Source: Adiantum capillus-veneris (lineage: Eukaryota; Streptophyta; Polypodiopsida; Polypodiales; Pteridaceae). From it: a stretch of DNA of 64,000 nucleotides. The stretch lies in assembly GCA_014529385.2 (NCBI GenBank), contig CM043965.1, positions 67,267,690 to 67,331,689 of the forward strand, read 5' to 3'. Position 1 is the stretch's first letter; the number at the start of each line of letters is the position of its first letter. This document shows positions 1 to 11,861 of this stretch, one piece after another. Below the pieces are notes generated by a model, which made no database searches, was not told the DNA's origin, and saw only the letters and a program-made list of their open reading frames with translations. The translations under genes and the position numbers were made by a program.

Positions 1-149
1 CTGCTGCTGCTGGTGCGAGGAAGGCATGGGCCTTTGCCAAGCATGTTCCTCCGGTTAAGGAGACTGTGAACTGGGAGCAGGGAAGAGCAAGCGCCTGTGT
101 GCAAACCTAGGTCCGGAAATGGGCTTAGAGCTTGAGCATTCTGGGTGTG

Positions 150-152
<3 letters not shown>

Positions 153-188
<36 letters not shown>

Positions 189-208
189 GAGAGAGAGAGA
201 GAGAGAGG
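153..208. repeat. Compound microsatellite (GT)n then (GA)n
   Basis: A GT run at about 153-183 is followed within a few bases by a GA run at about 186-208. Predicted short proteins rich in Thr-His or Leu-Ser here are translations of the repeat and not genes. Confidence 0.95.
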
Positions 209-762
209 AGAAGCGAGTGCCTGCGTGCGCGGTGTGTCTGTGTTAAGTGCGCCCGTGAGCTTGTGATTATTGTGGCTTTGTGCACTCGTCTGTGTTTTCC
301 TTTCCAAGCTTGAGATAGGAGCTTGCGTGGTGCACAGGCAAGGGAGAAGGGAGAAGGGCGCGGGCAGACGGCCTTTTAACTCCTAAGTCCTGGTTCAAAA
401 CACGATGACGGGTGAACTGCCGTCAAATCGTCGTCAAATATAGCGGACCCGCCCGTTTGTCGTCACCTGCCCGGCCGGCGGGGCCCACCTCCTTATTCCC
501 TCTGCTGGCCCCACTCACCACGCGTCACTCTCACGGACCCCATGCGTCATTCACTTCCCAAAAGCCTATTTTTTATTCCATTTTCCTTTATATTTTATTT
601 GTCCACTTTTTTGTCTCGATATGTGCTTCCGACTTTTCAAACAGAGAAGTTCCTGAATCCTTGTTCAAGTCCCTTTTGAAGGTTCACAGTTCACACGCGA
701 AAAGTGTAAATTGTTTGTGGGCCGAGCGTGTTTGACAGATAGTCTGTATGTTTGTGTGTTTG

Positions 763-783
763 GAGAGAGAGAGAGAGAGAGAG

Positions 784-819
<36 letters not shown>
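763..819. repeat. Compound microsatellite (GA)n then (GT)n
   Basis: A GA run (about 763-787) passes directly into a GT run (about 787-819). The order is the reverse of the tract at 153-208. Confidence 0.95.
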
Positions 820-820
<1 letters not shown>

Positions 821-887
821 CTGTGCTTCGTCCTTTTCTAGGCTCAAATGAGTTATAGGACTTATCCATGATTGCAATCCAGAAGCA

Positions 888-2995
888 GTGAAGACAGATG
901 GGGCAAGTGGATCCAAAGAGAACGAGACCATCACGAGTGTCGGAGGAGGCAGAGGCAGGTATCGGGGGGGTATTGGTCAGGGTAGAGACAGATCTGACTT
1001 TGGTAAAAGGAGCCTTAATTGCTATACTTGCAAAAAATATGGCCATTTTGCAGCTCAGCGTCTGGAAGCTGCCAAACCAGAAGGGTCTGAATAGAAAACA
1101 CATGAACCTATGCCTGCAAGGGCAATGACAGAAGTAGAGGTGTAGTCATTGAAGCGATTCCAGAAGAACCTGAGAAGAAGCAAATTGTTGAAACCAAGAA
1201 GTGGGAACATCAGAGAGCCACATGAAAGGCAAAAGGCAAAGGGAAGGTAGTTGATGAATGGCAAGAACAACAAGAGCTGGTAGCCATTATTATAGAAAAT
1301 TTGGTAGAGAAAATGCCAGAATAGCCAGAATGTTCAACTACTAGGATACTTCAAAAACTATAGCCTCAGCCTTTAAGGAGTTCGGAACCAAATCAAGCAA
1401 TTGGGTGAGGAGAAGCAGTAATTGGGCTGAATGAGTCTATGATAGCTATATTACAGAGTCTAGTTGAAGAGATAAGGCAAGTTAGATCAAGCTTGACCGA
1501 GGCTAGAGATACGGACCTGGTGAAGGATTAGTCAGAAGATCCATCACAAGATCAGCCAACTACTAAGTCACCTCAGTGGAATTGTGAAGATAGCCAAATG
1601 GAGGAAAGATCTTCTAGTTCAGATTGCAATTCTGATAATGAACAAGACGAGATCTATGTTAAGGTTTGTGAGAGAATCCAGAAGTTGACAGTAGAATTGG
1701 ATGACATTAGATGCACATGACCAAAAGCTGCAAGGCTCATTAGCCAAGAAAGAAAAGCAAAAGCTGAAGCAAGGACAATGGACCTTATAGCCACAAGGGA
1801 TGATGAGGTTCCAGTTATTCAAGTCGAATACAAGCTAAAGAAGCATTGGGAACCATTGTCTGGAGTATTACTGGATGGGAAAGCTAGAATTAACATCCTT
1901 GAAGAGCATCTGAGGCAAAAACTAGGAATTTAAGATTTAAAACCAACACCATTCAGTGTAAGAATGGTTGACGACCACAGGGTAGTCCAGGCCAGTGGAC
2001 TCATTGAGAATATGCAAATCAGAGTGGGTAAAGAGAAATTTAAAACCAGCTTCTTAGTTCTAGATGTACTGGGAGCATATGGAATGCTTCTAGGCAGACC
2101 ATGGCTCATAATTGCTGGTGCAGTGCATGATACCAAACACTGACAGTTTAGGGGTCCCCAACAGGAGAATCCGGATCAAGATGGACAATATAAGGAGCTG
2201 GAAAAAACTGTCAGACCAAAGGAACTTTGTAAGAAATATGCACTAAGAAAATTGAGAGGATGTTAGCCTCAATGAACAATTTTCCATTGACAGAGATCAA
2301 CTTGGCTGCTGTTCTAATGGACAAAGAGCAGGCTGATAGGTAGAGGAAGCTATACCCATACCAGTTCACAGAGTCGAATACTAGGGAATGGACAGTTCAG
2401 TTGGATGGGCATCAAAACAGTCTAATAAGGAGAAGTTTGTAGAGCCCAGTCAGATGAATGCAAAAAGTTCAAATCAAGCTACTGAAGAACAACGATGGGG
2501 CTTGGACTGGCAGAGCTCATATGAATATGCAGCAAGAATTCGTACAGAAAAAGAGGTAGAATCAATGGCCAAAAGAAAAGGAAGAGGTACAAATCGGTTG
2601 CTCCTTGATGATCAAGAAGTAAAAGAATGGAATCTCGGCACAAATGAGAACCCTAGAATGGTTAAGATCAATAAGCATATGAAGCCAGAGATTAAGAAAA
2701 AGGCCATAGTGTTGTTTGAAAAATACAAAGATGTTTTTGCATGGGAATACACAAATTTGAAAGGCATTGATCCTTAAGTGTGTCAGCACAGGATACCATT
2801 AAAGCCCAACGCTATTCCAACGAGACTGCATAGATACAGAATGAACCCCAACTATGCTAAGAAGATCAAGGAGGAGATTTACAATCTTCAAAAGGCAGGG
2901 TTCATTAGTGAGGGTGCAAGTAGTGACTTGTTATTCCCGATTGTAGTGGTTTCTAAGAAAATGGAAAGTTAAGGGCATCTATAGATTACGGAAAG
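888..2995 (+). pseudogene. Decayed Ty3/gypsy gag-protease-RT start
   Basis: Remnant of a gypsy polyprotein in several frames. The gag zinc knuckle reads CYTCKKYGHFAAQ at 1020-1061, but the fourth ligand is Arg (CGT) instead of Cys. A protease-like segment at about 1865-2150 has VLLDGKARINIL, where the expected D-S/T-G is Asp-Gly-Lys, and later a LGRPWL block typical of plant gypsy proteases. The linker and RT N-terminus follow at 2388-2970 (DVFAWEY, CQHRIPLKPNAIPTR, NPNYAKKIKEEI), ending with a one-base frameshift near 2965. Many stops interrupt it and the RT catalytic core is absent, so it is dead. The family is gypsy; clade not resolved. Confidence 0.8.
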
Positions 2996-4193
2996 CGTCA
3001 TGCTTGGGAGCTCAAGAGATGACTTCCTTGCTCAAGCACTTGGCTATGGATGCAAATCCAAGCAAGTAGATCCACGAAAGCTCTTCTTCCTCTTCTCTAT
3101 TATTCTAGCTATGCTAAAAGCTTGCGCATAGAGTAAGCATACTAGAAAGGATTACTTCTTTGCTTAAAGAATACTTATCTCCACCTTCACCTATCTCCAT
3201 CTCCGCAATTCTTTCTCCCTGGGGTGTTTAGAGCTTGGGAAGTAAGGCTACACCATGTGAAGATAATCAAATCATGAAGCTCATCATCTTCATTTGTTCA
3301 AAGGAGCTCTGTAAGAGCACATGTTTACATTATAAAAAGCATTTCTTTGTCAGAGAAATATAGTACAAAAGTCCTTTGGGAGGGGGGGACCGGCTCCAAG
3401 CAAATCGGGTCCTCAACAAGTTGTCAATCTTAATGTATTTTTCTCTTCAATTTATGCTTCATGATTTGATGTTTTGATGTGTAAATGATTCTATGAAATC
3501 ATCCATGCACTACCTACGATTCTCCTCTAAAGAATCCTCTTAATGGAAAACTCTCCTTTCATTAACTAGTTTCACTCCGATTGCATGAAAGTACTGGATT
3601 CTCTGATATCTCCCAAGAGTGATACCTAAAGAATGACTACTCAAGAATGCTTATCTCTATAGAAAAGGGCTTCTTTTGTAGGGATGGACTCCAAGCCTCT
3701 ATACAATAGGCATAAATTAAGCCTATCTACCATAGGGTATACAATGTGGAATTTCTAATGAGCCCAAAAGCGTATAGAATTAAATGGAAAAAGTATGGCA
3801 CATCCTCCTTGCTTGGCGCACACGTTAGCATTCTCTAACAATAGGCATATATATATGCAACTTCCAATTTGGTCTTCCTCTATCTAGGCTGTGATACGAG
3901 ATGAGAGATCCTACCTCTAGGGGCTTATACAAAATTATATGTTCACAATCAATATTGCCAAATTAAACAGCTTAATAAGATTTCACTCTTACTATTCGAG
4001 AATCCACTTGGTAGAGACTCGATAGAGAAGGATCTTTGTGCCTCATAAAAGCTAGCTAGAATGCTAACCTTGAGCTAACTAGGTCAAGGATACCCAATGC
4101 CTAGTGTATCCTTGACAAGCGATCTGTTTTGGGAACAAGTAATGTCCTCAAGGATTGAATTTCCACTTTTGTTTTTGAGGATGAACTCATCCA
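2996..4193 (+). repeat. LTR-like relic related to the G1 LTR family
   Basis: No coding signal. Parts resemble the G1 LTR read on the opposite strand: a stretch near 3050 (GGATGCAAATCCAAGCAAG) and one near 3355-3430 (a G-run, then GACCGGCTCC and GGGTCCTCAACAAG) recall the minus strand of 4578-6155 in the same order, but with much divergence. It is best read as an old plus-strand LTR fragment. Neither end was located. Confidence 0.35.
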
Positions 4194-4577
4194 CAAGGGC
4201 GGAGTAGTGTTTATGCACGGGGTGGTTTTGTGGGAGATGACACTCTAAGGGGATGTGGCAGGCAACGTCTAACTATAGGAGATGCTTGTATGTAAGACTG
4301 TTTGGTGGTGATTCGCCAGACTCTACTCTATGGGGTTTTAGGATGAGGGCTCAAATGATGCCGACTATGGAGACACCTAGTTGTGCCTCCATACTTTTGC
4401 ACCTATTGTATCAAGGTCATTAGGACGAGGGCTCAAATGATGCCGACTATGGCGACACCTAGTTGTGCCTCCATAATTTTGCACTCCCTTCCTTGAAGTG
4501 ATTAATCCTTATGCCACAATTGTTCCAGACATTCCCATAATCTTTATAATACGTGCATTGGGAACACTCATCTTATC
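4194..4577 (+). repeat. Polypurine tract and start of a truncated plus-strand LTR
   Basis: AAGGGCGGAGTAG at 4194-4207 looks like a gypsy polypurine tract and is followed by TGTTTATGCACGGGG, a plausible LTR start at 4208. The LTR is cut off where the G1 LTR begins at 4578. It contains a 65-bp direct repeat (4338-4484). Confidence 0.4.
4338..4484. repeat. 65-bp direct repeat, two copies
   Basis: Copies at 4338-4402 and 4420-4484 (period 82) share GAGGGCTCAAATGATGCCGA and the following GACACCTAGTTGTGCCTCC, with only a few differences. They lie in the truncated LTR and could be a duplicated U3 segment. Confidence 0.85.
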
Positions 4578-5737
4578 TATAACATTCAATGCACTAGTAA
4601 TTTGTGTGTAGAGGAAATTGATAAGATAGTGAGTATTTCATTAAGAACAAGTTCCTAATGAGCATAGAGAGAGTACTTAATTGAGAAAGCAACATAGCAA
4701 TTTACACCTAGCTAATTTGATATTGACAATACTTGAAAAGAGAGAGAAATAGAACAATTGACAAGAGTTGAGGACCGGATTTACAGGGAGCTGGTCCCCC
4801 CTCCATAAAGGCTTTGTATTATAGCTTCTCCCATCAAAGGAGACTTTTGTACAGTACAATCTTTGTGTTCCTTGATAAAAACTAGTTGGTGTAATGAAGA
4901 GGGAAGCTTCATACACCAAATTATGCTTGAAAAACACACCTAGTGTCCCTAGCGTCAGTCCCAAGACCTCACACACCTTCAAAAATGGTGAGAGCTAGCA
5001 GGGAATGAGGATAGATTGAGAGGAAGAAGAGGTATCTTATAAGAAAGAAGTATTCTCCTCGCATAATCACTCTAATAGCATAACTTAGCTTAGTAATTAG
5101 CATGGTAGAGGAGATGAGCATGCCATTGAAGCTTGGCTCTTGGTTGGATTTGCATTCCAAAGCCAAGCTTGTTATTGGTGTAGGCCTCTACTTCTCAATG
5201 CTTGGAGAAGGAGATGGAGTTCTTCTTGCACACATGAGTTGTGTGTGTGTAGCATTGTGTATGAGTAAAATGCAGCCCCTTCTCTCATCTTGGTCGAGCC
5301 CTCTTGCTAAATGCTCATGATGACCTCCCATTGGCTCCTGTAAAGCTGAGCCAATCACAAATTAGAAGCATAGTTGATAGCCTTTTGACAAGTGTCCCTC
5401 TTTCCCCTTTTGTGAGAGCTTTAGGTATTTAAAATAATTCATCTAAACTCTCATTGGACCTTTTTGTCTTCTGGCCAATAGGAATCAGGAAAGCCATTGG
5501 GCTGCTAGATGCTCATTGGACCCCTTGGTAGACTGTCCAATAGTCATCTAGGGAGCTTGATTTCTATTGGTTCTTTTATCAAGCATTTTTAAATTGATTA
5601 GACTAAATTTACTCTAGCCTAATTCTCATTGGTCCACCTCTATGGCCATCCAATAGGATTTAAGGGGAGGTTTGGGGCAACTGGCCTAGGAGCTTGACAT
5701 GTGTCCAGTATTCCCTTTGTGTAAAGGGGAAGCCTTG

Positions 5738-5783
<46 letters not shown>

Positions 5784-6155
5784 CTCTCTCATCCCCTACA
5801 AAATGGGCTCGCCCCCTTCTTCCTAGTGGTGTGGGAAGACTTTTTAGTCTTCCCCATGGCCATCCAATTCCCCTATACTTTGGCCATTGGATAAAAGGTT
5901 TAATTTTTGGAACCTTAGCCTATGGAAGTCTTAATGGAGCTGAACCTTAGGTATTTTAAACCCCATTGAAGCACATTTCTCTTTTACAGGCTATCCCCAT
6001 TTGGATCCCTATTTTCCCTCCTTTGGATCCCTGACAAAGACCGGTGCAGCCTTACCAATATTATAGCTTTTACTCTCCTAGTACTTCCCCATATTAAATG
6101 ATCAGTTTAACATGAGAAAATTATTTGGGAGTAATAGATATTAGTTTTTATGACA
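4578..6155 (-). repeat. 3' LTR of gypsy G1, about 1.58 kb
   Basis: On the minus strand the LTR starts TGTCATAAAAAC at 6155 and ends at 4578, where the expected terminal CA has changed (TATAACATT on plus, against TGTAACATT in the second copy). It aligns along its length with the LTR at 44092-45656, including an embedded TG microsatellite. It is preceded on the minus strand by a polypurine tract and the G1 pol remnant, which identifies it as the 3' LTR. Confidence 0.85.
5740..5781. repeat. (TG)n microsatellite inside the G1 LTR
   Basis: A pure TG run of about 42 bases. The homologous position of the second G1 LTR (45281-45302) has a run of about half that length. Confidence 0.95.
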
Positions 6156-6172
6156 TTACCTCTCTCTTGAAA
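6156..6172 (-). other. Polypurine tract of gypsy G1
   Basis: On the minus strand TTTCAAGAGAGAGGTAA abuts the LTR start TGTCATAA. This is where plus-strand DNA priming is expected just upstream of a 3' LTR. Confidence 0.7.
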
Positions 6173-6526
6173 TCATAGTCATCCTCGACACTATGAGGTA
6201 GAGAAGATAAAGCCTAGTCATTAGTCCGTTTGCTAGCGGGTAGAGGACCCCTATTTTACCATACGGCATCGTCCCAGAATGGATGACTAGTCCATTTGGT
6301 GCTTGATAGCCTTAGCTGCCGCAAGCATGTCTGCACATTAGTCAGTATCAATATTCCATAGTAGAGTGACAAGCTCTACTTGGTGTTAATTCGGGAGAGG
6401 GAGACGTCGTCTCCACAAACATGATCTTAAGCATGCATAATCATTAACATGTGTGCACAATAAAGAAAAATAGAGTCTTATAAGACAAAAACTTTGTTCA
6501 TTTATACATATATACATTTGCTTACT

Positions 6527-6679
6527 CTATGGAATCATTGTAAAAGCATTGACAAGGTTTAGGTTATCCTTTAATTGTATGCCTTGCATCCATCTAGCAT
6601 CTTGAAAAGGATAATTTTTTAACTTGATAAGATATCGTCGGATAGTCTTACTGCCTCGTAATACCTTGTCTTCGTGTCA
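6527..6679 (-). pseudogene. C-terminal chromodomain of gypsy G1
   Basis: After an in-frame TGA (6677-6679) the same frame stays open for 49 codons to TAG. It reads KVLRGSKTIRRYLIKLKNYP and then FQDARWMQ, which matches the chromodomain core of plant chromoviruses (about 6664-6584). The usual aromatic in the Y-L-x-K-W-K position is Leu. In this family the domain is thought to guide the integrase to heterochromatin. This part is too short to stand out as an ORF and is easily missed. Confidence 0.75.
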
Positions 6680-9600
6680 GAGAATGGACTCGGGCTGCAA
6701 CACCTCTCCTTGGTCCTCGATCTCTGATGGGTCTTCAATAATTGGTTCTTGAGGTGGCTCTCCTTTGTAAGGATTTAGTAGGCTCACATGGAAAGCATTG
6801 TGTATGAACCAATGGCTGGGAAACTTGAGTTGATAGGCCATCTCATTGATTGGTCTAAGAATCTGGAAGGAACCATAGTACCTTTTTGCTAACTTAGCAT
6901 AGTACTTTTGGTGTCTCATAGGATTCTTGCATGTTGTGTGCCTTAATCGAGCCTTGGGAAACTTAAGCAAGACCCAATAATTTTGTTTAAAGGTTAGGGC
7001 TCTTCTGTGCTTATCAGCAGCAACCTTTTGCCTTTGTTGAGAGATGGATATAGCATCCTTAATCTTTTGGTTTCTTGCAGGTCTTGGCTATATTCATCTG
7101 CAACGAAGATCTTCCCATGTACCTTGAGTAGCAAGGGACTTTTTTATCTTCCCACTATCACCTCAAAAGGTGCTTTTCCCGTGGAAGTATGTACATTTTT
7201 ATTGTAAGCATACTCCACTAAGGGTAAGTACTTCTCCCATTGGGACTTTTGATCTACTTCTATGACATAAGCTTTTAGTAGATCAAGAATGGTTATGTTA
7301 GCTATTTCACTTTGGCCATCCGTTTGGGGATGATAGGCCAAAGAGAAGTTTAGCCTTGTACCTAAATTCTCAAAGAGACCCTTCCAAAAATACTGGTCAT
7401 TTGAGGATCTCTATCCGACACTATGGACATTGGCAAGCCGTGGTACTTGAAGATTTGTGATATAAAGAGGGTTTCCATTTGATGGGCTTTGATAGTCTTT
7501 TTGACGGGTATGAAATGTGCTTGTTTGCTAAACGTGTCTACTATCATCCATATTCCTGTGTTCTCATGGATAGACTTGGACAATTCAAAGATAAAATCCA
7601 TGGATATGCTCTCCCATGGTGAATTAGGGATTGGCAAAGGTTGAAGCAATCCAGGTTGCTTCCCTCTATCAAACTTTGTCTTTTGGCATACCACACATTT
7701 TGAAACATACTCTTGTATGTTTGCTTTCATGGTAGGCCAATAGAAATATGTTTCTATCCCTTTTAAGGTAGTCTGAATCCCTCTATGCCCCGCATAAGGA
7801 GGAGCATGAGATTCAAACATTACTTTCTCATGTAGTGAGTTAGTAACGCATAGTCTTTTGCCATAGAGAAGATAACCATCTTTAGGGTAAATGATTCTTC
7901 CTTCTTCCCTAGTGCAAGGGCTGAAATCACATCTCTAAAATCGGAATCAATAGCGTACTCATTTATCATAGAAAATAGATCATTGTGAGTTGCTATGGAA
8001 ACCGTGTTCACTCTCGGTCGTCTTGAGAGTGCATCGGCTACTTGATTATGCTTGCCAGCAATGTGAGCAATATGAAAATGAAATTGCAAAAGGAAATTTG
8101 CCCACCTCATTTGTTTGTCGGAGAGCTTGGTCTGCGTCATAAAGTACTTAAGGCTTTGGTGATCCGTCCCGCAGAATGAAAGGAGTCCCCAATAAATAGT
8201 GCTTCCACGAGTCTAGAGCATGTAGAACTGCTAAGAGTTCCTTCTCATATATGCCTAGAGCTTGCTCAAAAGGGTCGAGCCTTCGACTTTCATAGGCTAT
8301 GGCGTGCCCTTCTTGGAGAAAAACAGGTCCAAGGCAATCACCACAGGCGCCGCATTGGACCTCAAATGGCTTTGAGAGATTCGATAGTGTAAGCATAGAT
8401 TGAGAGATAAGATTTTCTTTAAGCTTTTTGAAAGCATTATTCTCCTTGGTGGATCATATATACCTAACGTTTTCTTTGTTAGGTCATGTAATGGTCCCGC
8501 GATTTGTGAGAACTTTTCTATGAAGTGTCTATAGTATGCAGACATACCTATAAAGCTTCTTAGTTCATGTAGTTTCCTTGGATTAGGCCATCATTTTATT
8601 ACCTCTAGCGTTGATGGATCCATTTGGATGCCATCTTGAGAGATAATGTGACCTAAATACTAAATCTCTTGTAAGAAAACCCCACTTTTCTTTTGATTAA
8701 TATAAAGTTTATTCTCTCGTAAAACTTGAAATATTACCTGAAGGTCTTGCTTGTGTTCGTCTAGTGAATTAGAGTAGATGATTATATCATCAAAGAACAC
8801 TCCAGTAAAGGTTCGGTGAGGCCTGAATAGCTTCTCCATCAAGCGGTTAAATGTGGCTGGTGCATTGGTCAAGCCAAAAGGCATGACAATGTACTTGTAA
8901 AGACCAAACGTAGTGCAAAATGCAGTCTTTACAATATCTTGATGAACTATCCTTATTTGATGGTAGCCACTTTTTAGGTCAATCCTACTGAAGTAGGTCG
9001 ACCCTTGTAGCGTATCAAATAGGTCTTCTACTCGTGGAACGGGAAACCTATTTTTGATAGTGATCCTATTTAGTGCTCTATAGTCGACACATATACGATA
9101 TGTGCCGTGTTTCTTTTGCACTAATAACACTAGTGATCAAAATAGAGATGAGCTAGGTCTAACCATGCCCTTCTCAACTAACTCATGTACTTGCTGTATA
9201 ATCTCCTCTTGTTGAGCTTGGGAAACTCTATAAGGAGGTTTATTAGGCGGTGAACTTCCTGGAAGAAGTTCAATTGCATGGTCATCATTGCCTCGTTTTG
9301 GAGGTAGTTCACAAGGGATATCGTCAATAAAAACATCTTGAAACCCCTTGAGGAAACTGGATAGCTCTAATTCCTTTTGATTATTTGTATTTTCTTTTGC
9401 TAAAGCATTAGATTCATTTTGAGGATCTTTAACAAAAATCATGTACACAGAAATAGAGCTCTTTATTGACTTATTGAAAGCTTGCTTATGTACAAGAGGT
9501 ATGGTACTACCCAACTCCTTAGCATCTATGTACATATCTTTTTCCCTCAACCTAAAGTAGATTTTCCTTTCAGGGAATTTAACATTTACAGCCATACGAT

Positions 9601-9733
9601 AAAACCATGGTGCCCCTAGGATTACATCCTTGTGCTTGAGAGGAGAGATAAAGAAATCCTCCTTGTCCACATAGCTTTGGACATGGAGCCTCGATTTCCC
9701 AATTAAGGGAGTGACTGAGGCTTCTTGCCCCAC
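6527..9733 (-). pseudogene. Ty3/gypsy chromovirus pol (G1), frameshifted
   Basis: Reverse-transcribing polyprotein of a chromovirus. In order on the minus strand: protease/linker remnant 9733-9137 (VILGAPWF; no catalytic D-S/T-G remains); RT about 9130-8660 with YRICVDYRALNR, DLKSGYHQIR, MPFGLTNAPATF and FFDD at 8786-8797; RNase H about 8400-7900; integrase 7820-7144 with an H2C2 finger, MDFIF, SDRDPQ and DGQSE carrying the catalytic acids; then a C-terminal barrel (WFIHNAFHVSLL) and a chromodomain. At least four frameshifts and several stops break it. One stop (TGA at 9137) separates protease from RT and another (TGA at 6677) precedes the chromodomain. The frame then runs to TAG at 6527. Gag and the 5' LTR are missing upstream of 9733. 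Confidence 0.9.
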
Positions 9734-11365
9734 GATAGAGCTTAGTGGTTTTGACTATGAGGGCATAAAGACAAGGGAGATCGGCTATGGTTGTGAGAGC
9801 TTCGAATATGGAGGCTCGACTGAAGAGAGAGCTCTCGAGATTTGGGATAGAGAGTTATGAAGGTATGGCTAAGAGAGCTCGCCAAGGCTTGGGCACAAGG
9901 GAGAGAGATAGAGCAAGACCTCCAAGCTTAAGTTCTTGCTTTTGCCTATTCTGATTTGAGAGAGTAAAAATGATCTTTTCCGATGGTTTATAGTTCCCTC
10001 CCTCCTTGCATGCTAATTACCACACTTGGTAATTTTAGCCAAATTTTCTCCCTCCGGCTTGGTCCCATTAGCGCTAGTGGGCACAACCTATGGATGATGT
10101 GGCATGCAAAGCTCGAACAACCCGCACAAAATTTGTCACTTTTGATGCCAAATGGTGGTGACAAGACTTGCTGGTCATAGTTCGCTTCATGGCCGAATTC
10201 ATCTGATGTTTGTGGCACTCGTGGCGAGCCCAAGAGCCCTTGCACTCCCCTTTGCTCATTGCCTCTTTCTATGCTCCCCTTTTTCTTTTCTTCACACTTA
10301 TTAAAACTCCCCCTTCAAAACGTCTTCCTTGGGTGGCCTTTGCTTATGGGCGGCCTTTAGCCCTTAAGTACACCACATTTGGCATATATATTGACCAAGG
10401 CATTGCCGAGGCATTGCCTAGCACATTATGTTTCTCTGACACCTCCTACCCAGAAACCAATGCATAGCTAGGCACAACGTGTTTCTCAATTAGCTCTTCC
10501 ACACATGTTTCTCTAGTAGCCATCGACCAAGTGGTTGCACTGGAGAAAGCACCACATTTAACATAGATAACAATTAAAGCAATGCTAAACATTACATCTT
10601 TTCTTGGCATTCCCCGTCCGTATTCTCAATCAGTGCATTCCAAGTAATGACCAAAGCATTCCCCAAAGCATTCTGATTCAGTGCTTTGGTTGATAGCCCA
10701 TCAAGAATTTTATGTGCATTTGTAAAAGCATCACATATGACATAGATATCAACCCCAAACACCGCTAGGCATAGCATTCAACATGCATATCAACCAAAGC
10801 ATTCCCCAAATATTGACTATAGCACTACCGAGTACAACTTAACTACATCCACATTAATTTCTCCTGCTCATGGAGGTTTGAAACTGTGGGGTGAATTGTA
10901 TCGGCCATAAGTTGAGCATTTAATGCCTGATTTGAGTCCTGTAAAGCACATACTCTAGCATGTGCTAGATGCTGGCACCCATAACCCTATTCAATTGAAT
11001 CAGATCACCCAAGCACGTCTCTTAGATCTGGTTTAAAGTCATCAGGTTTGATCCCTAAAAAGTACTAAACTGCCCATAACTTCTTATCCGGACTACAATC
11101 AGCGAGCCGTAAAGACAGGTTTGTAGAGCATTCTGAGTACTACATTCTTAGCCCATAAACTCTCATTTTGACAACTTTGAGAATCTTCACTTACAACACC
11201 AAAAACAAAATTATTGGCTTTAAAACCTCATTTTGGCATACATTTATCAATACATTATCCAATTATTGTGCCCTACTCACTGCTTAACTAACCTTTACAT
11301 TTCAATATGTTTCAATCTGCATCTTTCATTCCTATTTCCCATTGTGGAAGTGGAGCGACACGACA
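9734..11365 (-). repeat. Probable 3' LTR and flank of gypsy E, with degenerate internal repeats
   Basis: No gene. The plus-strand end, ...GCGACACGACA at 11365, lies next to a purine-rich tract and then the end of E's pol, so it is the likely start of E's 3' LTR on the minus strand. The other end was not found. Between about 10370 and 10860, short motifs such as CACCACATTT and AAAGCATTCCCCAAA recur imperfectly. The G1 pol breaks off at about 9734. Confidence 0.45.
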
Positions 11366-11380
11366 TCCACCCCCTCTGAA
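11366..11380 (-). other. Polypurine tract of gypsy E
   Basis: Minus strand CAGAGGGGGTGGA followed by TGTCGTGTCGC, a standard polypurine tract/LTR junction, 30-odd bases after the end of E's pol frame. Confidence 0.6.
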
Positions 11381-11412
11381 CATGCACGTCCTTCGGCATG
11401 TGCCAACAGTCC

Positions 11413-11632
11413 TTAATTAGCATCTTGAAAAACATCATCAGACACATCATCTAATGAGTACATATCATTAATCTCTGGCAGTTGATTTGAGATTTGATCT
11501 TCAAAAAACTCACCCTCCCGCTTCTTAAACAATTTAATTCTTCTCCCCTCAATAGGCACTCTAAGCTTAGTGCCATCAAGCTCACATAATTTTGTATGTC
11601 GCATTGTACCACATATGTTCCAATCCAATGTT
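11413..11632 (-). pseudogene. C-terminal end of gypsy E polyprotein
   Basis: A 71-codon frame whose CELDGTKLRVPIEGRRIKLF is the hydrophobic C-terminal tail found after the integrase in one group of gypsy elements. It continues the integrase frame that stops at 17474, so copia A (11633-17473) separates the two halves. It ends at a stop followed closely by the polypurine tract. Confidence 0.6.
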
Positions 11633-11861
11633 TGTTACCATATACATGTGGTAGTGATGTGTGTGAACACATTTAGGACCGTCATGGCATTTTTTGCCTC
11701 ACTAGGAGGTTTTCCCCCCTATGCATTGTATATATGTCCGTCACTCTAGGGCTATCTTATATTTCCATTGCACACTAAGTAATACACTCTCTGTTGTATG
11801 CATTGAGCTTCCTTCATCTTCTCCGAGCGCTGTGTGTTTCCTTGCAACCCTAATTCCAACA
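11633..11861 (+). repeat. 5' LTR of copia A
   Basis: Starts TGTTACCATATACATGTGG and ends CCCTAATTCCAACA. It matches the LTRs of element C read on its coding strand, with scattered substitutions. A TATATAT motif at the position of C's putative TATA box is retained. Confidence 0.9.

Larger units (their letters stand above)
1..887. other. Non-coding lead-in with two compound microsatellites
   Basis: No gene is visible. The stretch holds two GT/GA tracts (listed separately) and a pyrimidine-rich middle around 440-610. It lies directly upstream of a plus-strand gypsy gag fragment, so it may be that element's untranslated leader or LTR, but no TG...CA boundary, primer-binding site or target duplication was found to prove it. 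Confidence 0.4.
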
